A stretch of DNA of 64,000 bases from Halomonas sp. (GTDB taxonomy: Bacteria; Pseudomonadota; Gammaproteobacteria; Pseudomonadales; Halomonadaceae): contig NZ_JAFIFK010000050.1 in the NCBI RefSeq assembly GCF_020832045.1, positions 62,001 through 126,000 of the forward strand. Reading direction: 5' to 3'. Below, piece after piece: positions 53,650 to 63,368 of the stretch; position 1 is the stretch's first letter; the number at the start of each line of letters is the position of its first letter. The translations under genes and the position numbers were made by a program. The notes beneath the pieces were generated by a model, which saw only the letters and a program-made list of their open reading frames with translations, was not told the origin of the DNA and ran no database searches.

Positions 53650-53738
53650 AATCATGACAATCCCAGTCCAATGCCGCTAAGCTGATAGTAGCACCACCCG
53701 TTGGCTGGCGGTCAAAGGCTTTATTGAATCATGACAAT
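53650..53738. promoter_or_regulatory. Pair of 12-bp direct repeats AATCATGACAAT in the doeA/enuR divergent region
   Basis: Exact copies at 53650-53661 and 53727-53738 (77 bp apart); the second overlaps the enuR ATG. Confidence 0.55.
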
Positions 53739-55137
53739 TGATCTAACTCCGTACCTGACCGACACCGGGCCTAAGTATCTGGCCATAGCGCGTGCCCTTT
53801 CGGAAGCGGTGCGCCAGGGAGAACTCGTGCCGGGTACTCGGCTGCCACCCCATCGGCAGTTGGCCGAAAGCCTTGGGGTCAGCGTACAGACCGTATCGCG
53901 AGCCTACGCCCAGGCCGAGAAAATGGGGCTGGTGCAGGCCCGAGTCGGCAGCGGCACCTGGATCAATGCCCTGGACGACGCCCGCGAGTCGGCTTATCTA
54001 CGGGGACATGAGGCGCGTCAGGACAACCCTCTGATCGACCTGTCGATCGCCCATCCGGTCTGCCCCCCCGGGCATCACCTGCGCTTTCGCCAGACGCTTG
54101 CAGAGCTGGCCGAACTGGCAAGCCCCGAGGTCATCAGCGCCTGTCGCCCTATCGCCGGCCTTGCCCATCAGCGGGAACGTGCCAGTGCGTGGCTGCAACA
54201 TCGCCTTCACGTTCCCGGCGAGATGGACGATCGAATTTTGTGCAATGGCGCCGCCCATGGCCTGATGCTGGCGATTTCCAGCGTGGTGCAACACGGCGAT
54301 CTGGTGCTGACCGAAGCCCTGACCGATCACGGTCTGATCGCACTGTCACGCACGCTCGGTTTCCAGTTGCGCGGCATTGCCATCGACGCCGAAGGCATCG
54401 TGCCCGAGGCGTTGGAGCTTGCCTGTCAGCGCTTCAAGCCGCGTGCGCTCTATCTCACCCCCACCCAGCTCAACCCCACCGGAGCGACCATGAGCGAGGC
54501 CCGCCGCGACGCCGTGGCCGACGTGCTGGCCCGCCATCGGGTATGGTTGATCGAGGACGATGTGCATGCGCTATTGGAATCTCCAAGCTTCACCCCGGTC
54601 ACGGCGCGCATTCCACAGCTGAGCTTTCATGTCACCAGCTTGACCAAGGTGACCGTACCGGGCCTGCGCGCCGGCTACCTCACCGTACCCCGTGGCCAGT
54701 TGCATCACGTACTGCCACGCATGCGTGCCACCACCTGGATGGCGACTCCGCTGATCTTCGAGATCGCCGACCGCTGGATCGGCGATGGCTCCGTGGAAAC
54801 TCTGGCCGCCGAGCAGCGCAACCTGCTCGGCGAACGCCAACAGCTCGCCCGTCGCCTGCTCGGCCATCATGCATTGGAGTCGCGTCCCACCAGCCTGCAC
54901 GTCTGGATCTCGCTGCCCGACGCCTGGCGCGGCGAGGAGCTTCAACAGCAGGCGGAACAGGAAGGCCTGGCAATCACCACTGCGGTGCCGTTCATGGTGG
55001 AGCAGACCCCACCCCCCCGGCGCATTCGGGTGAGCCTGGGTGCCGAACAGGATATCGCTCGGCTAGAAGAGGGCCTAAGGCGTCTGGTCGCCCTGCTCGA
55101 CGAGGCGCCACCGCCCATGATGCAGATCGTCTACTGA
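53731..55137 (+). CDS. enuR: MocR/GntR family PLP-dependent regulator, EnuR-like
   Basis: GntR wHTH (IARALSEAVRQGELVPGTRLPPHRQLAESLGVSVQTVSRAYAQAEKMGLVQARVGSGTWI) fused to an aminotransferase-like domain with presumed PLP lysine (SFHVTSLTKVTVPGLRAGYL, codon 306 by count); divergent from doeA. Confidence 0.85.
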   Translation: MTIDLTPYLTDTGPKYLAIARALSEAVRQGELVPGTRLPPHRQLAESLGVSVQTVSRAYAQAEKMGLVQARVGSGTWINALDDARESAYLRGHEARQDNPLIDLSIAHPVCPPGHHLRFRQTLAELAELASPEVISACRPIAGLAHQRERASAWLQHRLHVPGEMDDRILCNGAAHGLMLAISSVVQHGDLVLTEALTDHGLIALSRTLGFQLRGIAIDAEGIVPEALELACQRFKPRALYLTPTQLNPTGATMSEARRDAVADVLARHRVWLIEDDVHALLESPSFTPVTARIPQLSFHVTSLTKVTVPGLRAGYLTVPRGQLHHVLPRMRATTWMATPLIFEIADRWIGDGSVETLAAEQRNLLGERQQLARRLLGHHALESRPTSLHVWISLPDAWRGEELQQQAEQEGLAITTAVPFMVEQTPPPRRIRVSLGAEQDIARLEEGLRRLVALLDEAPPPMMQIVY

Positions 55138-55152
55138 AGAAGAGGAGCCGCC

Positions 55153-56088
55153 ATGCGCATATTGCTGCATATCGACGACATCGAAGCCTGGCGTGACGCC
55201 CTCGCCGAACGCCTGACCGAGGCTGAGATCGTCACCGCCAAGGACCCCCTCGAGCGGCGCCGCGACGCCGATTACCTGGCGGTGTGGAAGCCATCGGAAG
55301 CACTGCTGCGCGAGCAGAACCAGGCCAGGGGGATCGTCAATCTGGGCGCCGGCGTCGATGCGCTACTCAACAATCCGGCACTCCCCGAAGGGGTGCCCAT
55401 CGTCAAGCTGCGCGATGCCGGCATGGCTGAGCTCATCGGCGATTACGTACGCTACGGCGTGTTGCATTTCCAGCGCGATTTCGACCGCTACCGTCGCCAG
55501 CAGGCACGCTGCGAGTGGAAGGAACATGCCGTCACCGACAAGCGCAACTGGCCGGTGGGTGTGCTCGGCCTTGGGGCCATTGGGGCCAAGGTAGCTGCCA
55601 TGGTTGCCGCCGATGGTTTCCCCGTACATGGCTGGAGCCGTTCGCCTAAGACGCTCGAAGGCATCACCTGCCATCACGGAGAGGAGGGCTTCAGCGATCT
55701 GCTCGCCCAGGTGCGTACGCTGATACTGCTGCTACCAGGCACCTCATCGACCCGTCATATCATCGACGCCGAGGCGCTGGCTGCCTTGCCTGCCGGCGCC
55801 AGCCTGATCAACCCCGGCCGCGGCAGTCTCATCGACGAGACGGCTCTGCTCGAGGCACTGGGGAGCGGCGAGCAGGAGGGCCGGCTGCGCGGCGCCATCC
55901 TCGACGCCTTCCCCGAAGAGCCCCTACCTCAGGCAAGCCCACTGTGGGCACACCCGCGGATCTGGGTGACACCGCACATGGCCGGACCGACGCCGCTGGG
56001 TGAGGCCGTCGACCAGGTGGCAGACGCGATACGCGCTTTCGAAGCCGGTAAGGAGATCGATACCGTTGATCCTGATGCCGGCTACTAA
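55153..56088 (+). CDS. ghrA: Glyoxylate/hydroxypyruvate reductase A-like D-2-hydroxyacid dehydrogenase
   Basis: VNLGAGVDALLNNPALPEGVPIVKLRDAGMAELIGDYVRYGVLHFQRDFDRYRRQQ; VGVLGLGAIGAKVAAMVAADGFPVHGWSRSPK; INPGRGSLIDETALLEAL; VTPHMAGPTP. Confidence 0.88.
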   Translation: MRILLHIDDIEAWRDALAERLTEAEIVTAKDPLERRRDADYLAVWKPSEALLREQNQARGIVNLGAGVDALLNNPALPEGVPIVKLRDAGMAELIGDYVRYGVLHFQRDFDRYRRQQARCEWKEHAVTDKRNWPVGVLGLGAIGAKVAAMVAADGFPVHGWSRSPKTLEGITCHHGEEGFSDLLAQVRTLILLLPGTSSTRHIIDAEALAALPAGASLINPGRGSLIDETALLEALGSGEQEGRLRGAILDAFPEEPLPQASPLWAHPRIWVTPHMAGPTPLGEAVDQVADAIRAFEAGKEIDTVDPDAGY

Positions 56089-56091
56089 CCG

Positions 56092-56119
56092 GCACATGCC
56101 GCCCGCAGGCGGCATGTGC
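56092..56119. terminator. Strong hairpin between convergent ghrA and MCP genes (candidate bidirectional terminator)
   Basis: Perfect 12-bp stem GCACATGCCGCC-cgca-GGCGGCATGTGC; no T tract on either side. Confidence 0.55.
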
Positions 56120-56124
56120 AACGC

Positions 56125-57762
56125 TCAGGCGGGTTCGGCGCGCTTCTGCGGTAGTGGATCGTGAGCGAGAGCGGGCTGCCAGGCCGGAGCGTCGTGGCTG
56201 GACCTCTGCGTCGCTTCGATGCGGAACCACATCACCTCCTTCACGAGCAGCTCCACCTGGTGACGCAGAGTCGACGCCTCGCCGGCGGCCTGCTCGACCA
56301 GGGCGGCGTTCTGCTGGGTCACCTGGTCCATCTGACCGACGGCGGTATTGACCTGTTCGATTCCGATGCGCTGCTCACCGGATGCCGACGCGATTTCCTC
56401 CATCAGATCGGTGACCCGGGTGACGGCTTCGACGACCTGCCTTATGGTGCTGCCGGTCCTTTCGACGAGCTCCGCTCCCTGCCCTACCTGCTGGTGGGAC
56501 GACTCGATCAGGGTTCGAATCTCACGCGAGGCATCGGCGCTACGGCTGGCCAGCGTACGCACCTCACCCGCCACCACGGCGAAGCCTCTACCCTGCTCAC
56601 CGGCCCGCGCTGCCTCGACGGAGGCATTTAGCGCAAGGATACTGGTCTGGAAGGCGATCGAGTCGATCACTTCGATGATGTCTTTCACGCGTCCGGCGCT
56701 CTGTGCGATGCCGTGCATGGTGGTCACCACGTTGGCCATCATTTCGCCACCCTGGTGTGCCGTCTCCCTCGCCTCCAGAGCCAGTTGGCTGGCCACGTTG
56801 GCGTTTTCGGCATTCTGTCCCACCGTCTGCGTCAGCTCCTCCATGCTGGAGGCGGTTTCTTCAATCGATGCAGCCTGCTGCTCCGTTCGTGCGGAAAGGT
56901 CCTGATTGCCGACCACGATCTGGTCGACGCCGGCGTTGATCCGCTCCGTGCCATGGTGGATGTTCATCAATGACGCCACCAGGCGCTGGCGCATGCTCTC
57001 GATACCTGCCAGCAGACTGTCCTCATCCCCGGCCTTGAGCGTCAGGGCCTGGGTCAGATCGCCGCCGGCGATTCGCCTCACCACTTCCTGGGCATGATGT
57101 GGGTCACCACCAAGACTCTTGAGCACGTCACGAATGATCCAACCCATGGAGAGGGTCAACAGGATGCCGATGCCAAGCAGTAGCAAGCCCAGCTCGATTA
57201 AGCTTTCCCAGAAGGCGGCGTTGATATCGTCCATGTAAACGCCTGCCGCCAGGTCCCAATTCCAACCGGGCACCCGCTGCACATAGCTCATCTTGGGCAC
57301 CTGATCGGAGCCCGCCTGGCTGCGCTGGGACATATAACCGACGAAACCGCCCGTCAGGGGGTTCCTATCCGCCATTGTCTTGAGCTCTCGATAAAGGTAC
57401 AGCCCATTCTTGTCCTGGAAGTCGCGCATGGAATCGCCCAGTCCCCGCCGCGGGTGTGCCACGATACGGATATCGCTGTCGAAGGCGAAGATGTAGCCAT
57501 CGTCTCCGAAACTCAGGTTCGCCAGGCTCTCGATGGCCCTGTTTTGCGCCTCATCCTGCGTCAGCTCGCCGCTCTCGGCGCGGGCGGCAAGGCTCGCCAC
57601 CATATCGCGCGCACTGCCCACGAAATACTCGAGACTCGCGATGCGCTCATTCAACAGACCCTCTCGCTTGTCGTAAGCCGTCCATCCCACCAGCACCAAC
57701 ATGCCCACCCACATCAAGCCCAATGTTGCCCATAGCTTGGTACTCGTTGCCCAATTGCGCAT
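56125..57762 (-). CDS. Methyl-accepting chemotaxis protein with single Cache (sCache_2-like) sensor
   Basis: Periplasmic [47 protein letters not shown]...[64 protein letters not shown]; start MRNWATSTK. Confidence 0.92.
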   Translation of the reverse strand: MRNWATSTKLWATLGLMWVGMLVLVGWTAYDKREGLLNERIASLEYFVGSARDMVASLAARAESGELTQDEAQNRAIESLANLSFGDDGYIFAFDSDIRIVAHPRRGLGDSMRDFQDKNGLYLYRELKTMADRNPLTGGFVGYMSQRSQAGSDQVPKMSYVQRVPGWNWDLAAGVYMDDINAAFWESLIELGLLLLGIGILLTLSMGWIIRDVLKSLGGDPHHAQEVVRRIAGGDLTQALTLKAGDEDSLLAGIESMRQRLVASLMNIHHGTERINAGVDQIVVGNQDLSARTEQQAASIEETASSMEELTQTVGQNAENANVASQLALEARETAHQGGEMMANVVTTMHGIAQSAGRVKDIIEVIDSIAFQTSILALNASVEAARAGEQGRGFAVVAGEVRTLASRSADASREIRTLIESSHQQVGQGAELVERTGSTIRQVVEAVTRVTDLMEEIASASGEQRIGIEQVNTAVGQMDQVTQQNAALVEQAAGEASTLRHQVELLVKEVMWFRIEATQRSSHDAPAWQPALAHDPLPQKRAEPA

Positions 57763-57816
57763 CGTCACTGCTTCCTTGAATTCGTTTCGTAGGGGTTGAA
57801 TCACTGTCATGCAGAA

Positions 57817-57872
57817 GAACCGAAAGCGCATACGCCGCTTTCGGTTCCGTTTTGACGGGCGTAATCGCCCGT
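57817..57872 (-). terminator. Two consecutive hairpins between the two co-directional chemoreceptor genes
   Basis: 57817-57847: GAACCGAAAGCG-catacgc-CGCTTTCGGTTC (12-bp stem). 57855-57872: ACGGGCG-taat-CGCCCGT (7-bp stem). Confidence 0.55.
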
Positions 57873-57886
57873 TGTCGTTGTTCCGT

Positions 57887-59884
57887 TCAGGCGGGCTGCG
57901 GCAAGCGTGCAACCCCTTGGTCACCATGCTCGACCAGTGCCGATGTCTGCCATTTCAGGCCGTTGTTGACGTCTTCGCTGACACGAAAACGGGCGATCAG
58001 CCTGGCCATTTCTCCGGCCTGGTCGTCGAGTGAGCGGCTTGCAGTGGCGACCTGCTCGACCAGTGCAGCGTTTTGCTGTGTCGTGTCCTCGAGCTGGGAG
58101 ATGGCCTGATTGATCTGCTCGATGCCTGCAGATTGTTCGCTGCTGGCCGATGAGATCTCGGCGACGAGCCCGGCGACCTGCTTCACGTCCCGGGAAATTG
58201 CCGTCAGGGCTTCGGAGGTCTGGCCCACCAGGCCGTTACCTGCCTCCACCCGCTGGGTGGTATTGCCGATCAACTGGCGGATACGCTCGGCTTCCTCGGC
58301 GCTGCGGCTGGCCAGCTTGCGCACCTCACCGGCCACTACGGCAAAACCGCGGCCGTGATCTCCGGCACGCGCTGCCTCCACCGAGGCGTTGAGCGCAAGC
58401 AGGTTGGTCTGGAAAGCGATACCGTCGATGGCTTCGACAATGGCGGTGACTTGGCGGTTGGCTTCGAAGATCTGCTGCATGGCCTCGCGTGCCTCTTCGG
58501 CCACGCGGCTGGCCTGCTCAGCCTGAGCTACGGTCTGGTCCGTCATGCTGCTGGCCTGGCGTGCATTGTCCGCCGACTGGCGCACGGTGGAGGTCATCTG
58601 CTCCATGCTGGTGGCCGTCTCGACCAGCGAGGCGGACTGCTCCTCGGTGCGGCTGGCCAGGTCCTCGTTGCCCTGGGCGATTTCACCGCTGGCCGAGCCG
58701 ACCCCTCGCGCCCCCTGCTGAATCGAGGACACCAGCGCCTCCATGCTGGCCGTGGACTTATTGAAGGCGGCATAGAGCTGTGAGAGCTCGTCGCTGCCGG
58801 GCTCGTCCAGCCGCTGCGTCAGGTCGCCTTCACGCGTGGCTATCTCGTCCAGCGCCCGGCGGAGCGGCAACACCATGCTGCGTACGAGGACGGTAGAGAG
58901 CAGCGTCGCTATCACAATGGCCAACCCCGCCAGTACGACGAATGTCCACAGTTCCTGACGAGCCTGCCTTGCCAACGCGTTGGCACGGGTTTGCAAGTCG
59001 TTGGCCAACTCCAACTCGACACCACGTAGACGCTCCATTTTGCCGGTTTGCGATTCGAACCAACGATCGGAACCGATACCGTAACCGCCGTCGATACCCT
59101 GACGCATGGCAATCTGGCGCATCATGTAGAGGCTACTGTTGGCCTCGTGCTCCGTCGTGGCGGCACGATACCGAGCCAGCATGTCTGCGCCGGCCTGGAT
59201 GGTGAAACTTTCCTCGAATGCCTGCTCCTCGCCCAGCAGCCGCATGAATCGGTAGTAGACGTCGGGCGACATGGTGTTGGCAGCAAAGGCGCTGGCCAGC
59301 AGCGCCCGCTCGATACCGGCGCTCTCCTTGATCTCCAGCAGCGAGTAATAAGCCCCGCGATCACGCGCCAACTCCCCGGCGTTCCCCAGCGAATTCAGCC
59401 GCCCCACGCTTTCGGCTAGCCGTGCATTGATGTCGGTGTAGTAGTCCAGCGCTTGCAGGTCTCTCATGCTCAGCGCATCGATCTGACGACGGTTGAGGGC
59501 GAGCTCAGCGAGCAGCGCGTCGATCTCTTCACGGCGAAGGTCGATTTGCGTGTCGCCGCTGGTGTCGATGTCCCCCCAAGCCGAGTAGTATCCGGTCAAA
59601 AGCTCATCCACTCGCTGACGCTGGGCAACCAGCCGCTCGCCGAAGGCTTCGCCACGACTGCCCAGGAAACCGACCGAAAGGCCTCGCTCCACTTGGAGTT
59701 CATGCATCAACCCCCCTAGCTGGGCGGACAGCCCGGCGAAGCGGTCGACCTGTAACATGTCGCTGGCCAAGCGCTGGCGCTCGATGATGCCGACCGCGGC
59801 TAGCCACACGATGATGCAGAGAGGTAGTGCCAGTGCCAGCATGAACTTGCGTGACACCGGTATACGGTGAAGAAAATTGTGCAT
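57887..59884 (-). CDS. Methyl-accepting chemotaxis protein with NIT (nitrate/nitrite-sensing type) periplasmic domain
   Basis: [126 protein letters not shown]. Confidence 0.92.
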   Translation of the reverse strand: MHNFLHRIPVSRKFMLALALPLCIIVWLAAVGIIERQRLASDMLQVDRFAGLSAQLGGLMHELQVERGLSVGFLGSRGEAFGERLVAQRQRVDELLTGYYSAWGDIDTSGDTQIDLRREEIDALLAELALNRRQIDALSMRDLQALDYYTDINARLAESVGRLNSLGNAGELARDRGAYYSLLEIKESAGIERALLASAFAANTMSPDVYYRFMRLLGEEQAFEESFTIQAGADMLARYRAATTEHEANSSLYMMRQIAMRQGIDGGYGIGSDRWFESQTGKMERLRGVELELANDLQTRANALARQARQELWTFVVLAGLAIVIATLLSTVLVRSMVLPLRRALDEIATREGDLTQRLDEPGSDELSQLYAAFNKSTASMEALVSSIQQGARGVGSASGEIAQGNEDLASRTEEQSASLVETATSMEQMTSTVRQSADNARQASSMTDQTVAQAEQASRVAEEAREAMQQIFEANRQVTAIVEAIDGIAFQTNLLALNASVEAARAGDHGRGFAVVAGEVRKLASRSAEEAERIRQLIGNTTQRVEAGNGLVGQTSEALTAISRDVKQVAGLVAEISSASSEQSAGIEQINQAISQLEDTTQQNAALVEQVATASRSLDDQAGEMARLIARFRVSEDVNNGLKWQTSALVEHGDQGVARLPQPA

Positions 59885-60223
59885 GGTAGGTATCCTGCCG
59901 AGCTAGTGATATCGGAATTCGGGACGTGGCTCGCGTGTGTGCCGTTGTTGTTGTGATATCCGTCGGCCATGATGCGAGCGCGCTCACCCAGCTCGCGAAA
60001 TATTCTTCGGCAGGGCGTCTTGAATCTTTAGCTCGGCGTCACCGCCACCCATCAGATTATTGACCTGCGTCAGACTAAGGCTCGGGAATGGCTCCGACTG
60101 GACGCTGCGGTTCGTCACGGCTGCTGCAGCAGACAAAACCATGAAACAATCGTGCATCACGGAACCCGCCGCGCCGATGAGGTTCACAGCTACTGTCGCC
60201 TATCAGCCAAGCGGTGCCCCGAA

Positions 60224-60907
60224 ATGTATCGATCCACAAGAGCCCTGGCTCGTCTGTCACTCTTCACTCTGGCGCTGACCTGGCTCCCCGCCATGGCAGC
60301 GGCAGCCATCGCGGACTCTGTGCCCCAACTCCAGCCTTTCAATGCGAACTATCGACTGGAAGTGAAGGGTTGGCCCAACGCCACCATCGAGCATCGCTTG
60401 AGCCGGCAGAGCGGCCATTGGCAGAGCCGCATGCAGGCGTCCATTGCCGTGGCTCGAGGCAATGAGAGTAGCCGCTTCATCATGACCCCCGAGGGCGTGC
60501 ATTCGGTGAACTATGCCAGCGGCTATTCGCTGCTCGGCATGGGCGGCAGGTACCGTTTGAGCAGCAGCGAACTCACCGACATGCCGGACCGTCAAGCGGC
60601 GCTGGTGGAGCTCTCGCGCAGAGCTCTACAGGGCGGCTGTGTAGAAGACAGCTGCCGTCTGGTGTATCAGGATCATCGCGGCCGCGAGGAGACACTCGAT
60701 TATCGGTCGCTGGGTACCCAAATGCTTAACGTGCCCGCCGGTGAGTTCCAGGCACTCAAGGTCGAGGTCAACGAAACGGATAAACCGGAACGCAAGATGA
60801 TGTTCCACTTTCACCCCGGCTACCCCGGACTGCTGCTAGCGGTGGACTATTACCGCGAGGGGGAGCGCAGGAGTCGTCTCACACTGACATCCCTTGAGGG
60901 CAAGTAG
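60224..60907 (+). CDS. DUF3108 domain-containing secreted protein
   Basis: Signal peptide LSLFTLALTWLPAMAAAA; LQPFNANYRLEVKGWPNATIEHRLSRQSGHWQSRMQAS...YLGT-like LGTQMLNVPAGEFQALKVEV...FHFHPGYPGLLLAVDYYREGERRSRLTLTS. Confidence 0.8.
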   Translation: MYRSTRALARLSLFTLALTWLPAMAAAAIADSVPQLQPFNANYRLEVKGWPNATIEHRLSRQSGHWQSRMQASIAVARGNESSRFIMTPEGVHSVNYASGYSLLGMGGRYRLSSSELTDMPDRQAALVELSRRALQGGCVEDSCRLVYQDHRGREETLDYRSLGTQMLNVPAGEFQALKVEVNETDKPERKMMFHFHPGYPGLLLAVDYYREGERRSRLTLTSLEGK

Positions 60908-60993
60908 CGTTCAAGATCCCGGCATAGGGCCTAAAAGGCTGGTAGAGTTAGCGATTTTTGCCGCGACATGCGGCTTGAACGTAAGGAATCGCA

Positions 60994-61920
60994 ATGCTGT
61001 CCGGGCTTTTGATCGTGCTGCTGCCGTTGATGCTGGGCTACCTGGTGCCGGTACGAAACGCTGGTGTCATGGCCGGGATCAATCGCGGCGTCAGCGCTGC
61101 CGTCTATGTCATCTTGTTGCTGATGGGCATCAGCCTGGCGGGCCTCGACGAGCTCGGCCGCGAGCTATCTCGCATGGGTGGGCAGGCCTTGGCGCTGTTC
61201 AGCATCATCACTGTCTGCAATCTGGTCGCGCTTGTGTGGCTGTCGCGCCGCCTAGGGCTACGCATGGGGTCGTCTCCGGTGGTGGCGAACGCGCCCACTA
61301 CCAAACTGGCCGCACTAGCCGGATCCCTGGCCCTGGTGGCAGTGGTCGCAGGGGGCATCATGATCGGCCTGGCGCTCGCCTGGCTGGGCGGCGACACCAT
61401 CTTCCAGCATGCAGAGCGGCTGGCCGAGTGGGTTCTCTACGTACTGCTGGCACTGATCGGCTGTCAGTTGCGCAATTCGGGCATGCCGCTGCGTCAGATC
61501 CTGCTCAATCGGTACGGCCTGGCCATTGCCGTGACTCTGGCAGTCAGCTCGCTCATCGGCGGCTTGCTTGCCGCACCCCTGCTGGCGTTGCGCTGGAACG
61601 AAGGCCTGGCGCTGGCATCCGGTTTCGGCTGGTATTCCCTCTCGGCGATCCTGGTCGGCGACCAGTTGGGGCCGCTACTGGGTGGGGTCGCCTTTTTTAA
61701 CGATCTCACCCGTGAACTGCTGGCTTTCATTTTGATTCCGCTGATCATTCGCCGTCACGCCCCAGTGGCGATCGGTTACGGGGGCGCGACCTCCATGGAC
61801 TTTACCCTGCCGGTCATTCAACAGCATGGCGGGGTGGCGTGCGTGCCCATCGCCGTTGTCAGCGGCTTCATCCTCTCGCTGCTGTCACCGCCGCTGATCC
61901 TGTTCTTCCTGTCGTTGTGA
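60994..61920 (+). CDS. lysO: Lysine exporter LysO family protein
   Basis: LIVLLPLMLGYLVPVRNAGVMAGINRGVSAAVYVILLLMGISLAGLDELGREL; ASGFGWYSLSAILVGDQLGPLLGGVAFFNDLTRELLAFILIPLI; GATSMDFTLPVIQQHGG. Confidence 0.9.
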   Translation: MLSGLLIVLLPLMLGYLVPVRNAGVMAGINRGVSAAVYVILLLMGISLAGLDELGRELSRMGGQALALFSIITVCNLVALVWLSRRLGLRMGSSPVVANAPTTKLAALAGSLALVAVVAGGIMIGLALAWLGGDTIFQHAERLAEWVLYVLLALIGCQLRNSGMPLRQILLNRYGLAIAVTLAVSSLIGGLLAAPLLALRWNEGLALASGFGWYSLSAILVGDQLGPLLGGVAFFNDLTRELLAFILIPLIIRRHAPVAIGYGGATSMDFTLPVIQQHGGVACVPIAVVSGFILSLLSPPLILFFLSL

Positions 61921-62021
61921 CGTACCGCGCCGGGCAAGCGGCCGCCCGTCACGATGCCGAACTGCACTAGCCGAAAGTCTAGGTTGAACTCGCAAGACAG
62001 AAACGGCTAACTGAGCACCAA

Positions 62022-62043
62022 TGAACTTAATCGATTAAGTTCA
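62022..62043. promoter_or_regulatory. Candidate LacI-family operator upstream of the sugar ABC importer
   Basis: Perfect 22-bp palindrome TGAACTTAATCGATTAAGTTCA with central CG, 42 bp before the ATG of the binding-protein gene. Confidence 0.8.
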
Positions 62044-62085
62044 CATCAAAGCCGTCGATAACAACAAGCCGACAAGGATTCCTTC

Positions 62086-63351
62086 ATGCTCAAGAAGTCG
62101 TTGTTCTCCACTCTCGTCGTTGCCGGAGCCGCCAGCCTCAGCTACGCACAGGCCGCCGATCTGACTATATCCTGCGGTGCCGTGGGCGCCGAACTACAGC
62201 TCTGTCAGCAGGGCGTTAGAATATGGGAAGAGAAAACCGGGCACAGCGTCGACGTGGTCTCGACGCCAAACTCCTCCACCGAGCGCCTATCGCTCTACCA
62301 GCAGATTCTCTCTGCCAACTCCACCGACATCGACGTCATGCAGATCGACGTGGTATGGCCGGGCCTGCTCGCCAATCATCTGCTCGATCTGCGCGAAGTG
62401 TTGGGCGATGACGTCGGCGAAGGCCACTTCTCCGCCATCGTCGAGAACAACACCATCGATGGTCGTCTGGTGGCGATGCCCTGGTTCACCGACGCAGGGG
62501 TACTCTACTACCGCGCCGACCTGCTCGAGCAGTACGGCTTCGAGGCACCGCAGACCTGGCAGGAACTGACCGAGATCGCCCGCGAGATTCAGAACGCAGA
62601 GCGCGAAGCGGGCAACGATCGTATGCACGGCTTCGTCTTTCAGGGCCGCGCCTACGAAGGCCTGACCTGCAATGCGCTGGAGTGGGTGGCCAGCCACGGC
62701 GGCGGCACTATCGTCGATGCCGACGGCGCGATCACCATCGACAACTCTCAGGCAGCCGCGGCGCTGGATCTCGCCGCCTCCTGGATCGGCGACATCTCTC
62801 CCCATGGCGTGCTCAACTATACCGAAGAAGAGGCACGCGGCGTGTTTCAGGGTGGCAACGCCGTGTTCATGCGCAACTGGCCCTATGCCTGGGCACTGGC
62901 GCAGAGCGAGGGCAGCGAGGTGCGCGGCAAGGTGGGCGTGACCCAACTGCCCTACGGCGGTGACGGCAGCACCTCTGCCACGCTGGGCGGCTGGAACCTG
63001 GCGGTGTCGCGCTACAGCGATAACGCCGAGCTTGCCGCCGACCTGGTAGCCTTCCTCGCCGGTGAGGAGGAGCAGAAGCGTCGTGCCATCGAAGGCGCCT
63101 ACAACCCGACGCTCGAATCGCTCTATCAGGACGATGAAGTGCTCGCCGCGGTGCCCTTCTTCGGCGAACTCTACGAGACCTTCGTCAATGCCGTGGCGCG
63201 CCCGTCGGCTCCCACCGGCGACGCCTACGGCCGGGTCAGCAACGCCTTCTTCAGCGCTACCCACGACGTGCTCTCCGGTAGCAGGAACGGCGAGCAGGCG
63301 GTAAGTGACCTGGAGAACGAGCTGGCCCGTATCAAGCGCCGCAATTGGTAA
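62086..63351 (+). CDS. Sugar ABC transporter substrate-binding protein, trehalose/maltose type (ThuE-like)
   Basis: Signal peptide; ADLTISCGAVGAELQLCQQGVRIWEEKTGHSVDVVSTPNSSTERLSLYQQILSANSTDIDVMQIDVVWPGLLANHLLDL; PWFTDAGVLYYRADLLEQYG; FMRNWPYAWALAQ. Confidence 0.87.
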   Translation: MLKKSLFSTLVVAGAASLSYAQAADLTISCGAVGAELQLCQQGVRIWEEKTGHSVDVVSTPNSSTERLSLYQQILSANSTDIDVMQIDVVWPGLLANHLLDLREVLGDDVGEGHFSAIVENNTIDGRLVAMPWFTDAGVLYYRADLLEQYGFEAPQTWQELTEIAREIQNAEREAGNDRMHGFVFQGRAYEGLTCNALEWVASHGGGTIVDADGAITIDNSQAAAALDLAASWIGDISPHGVLNYTEEEARGVFQGGNAVFMRNWPYAWALAQSEGSEVRGKVGVTQLPYGGDGSTSATLGGWNLAVSRYSDNAELAADLVAFLAGEEEQKRRAIEGAYNPTLESLYQDDEVLAAVPFFGELYETFVNAVARPSAPTGDAYGRVSNAFFSATHDVLSGSRNGEQAVSDLENELARIKRRNW

Positions 63352-63368
63352 CCCTCCTGGAGCCCGCC

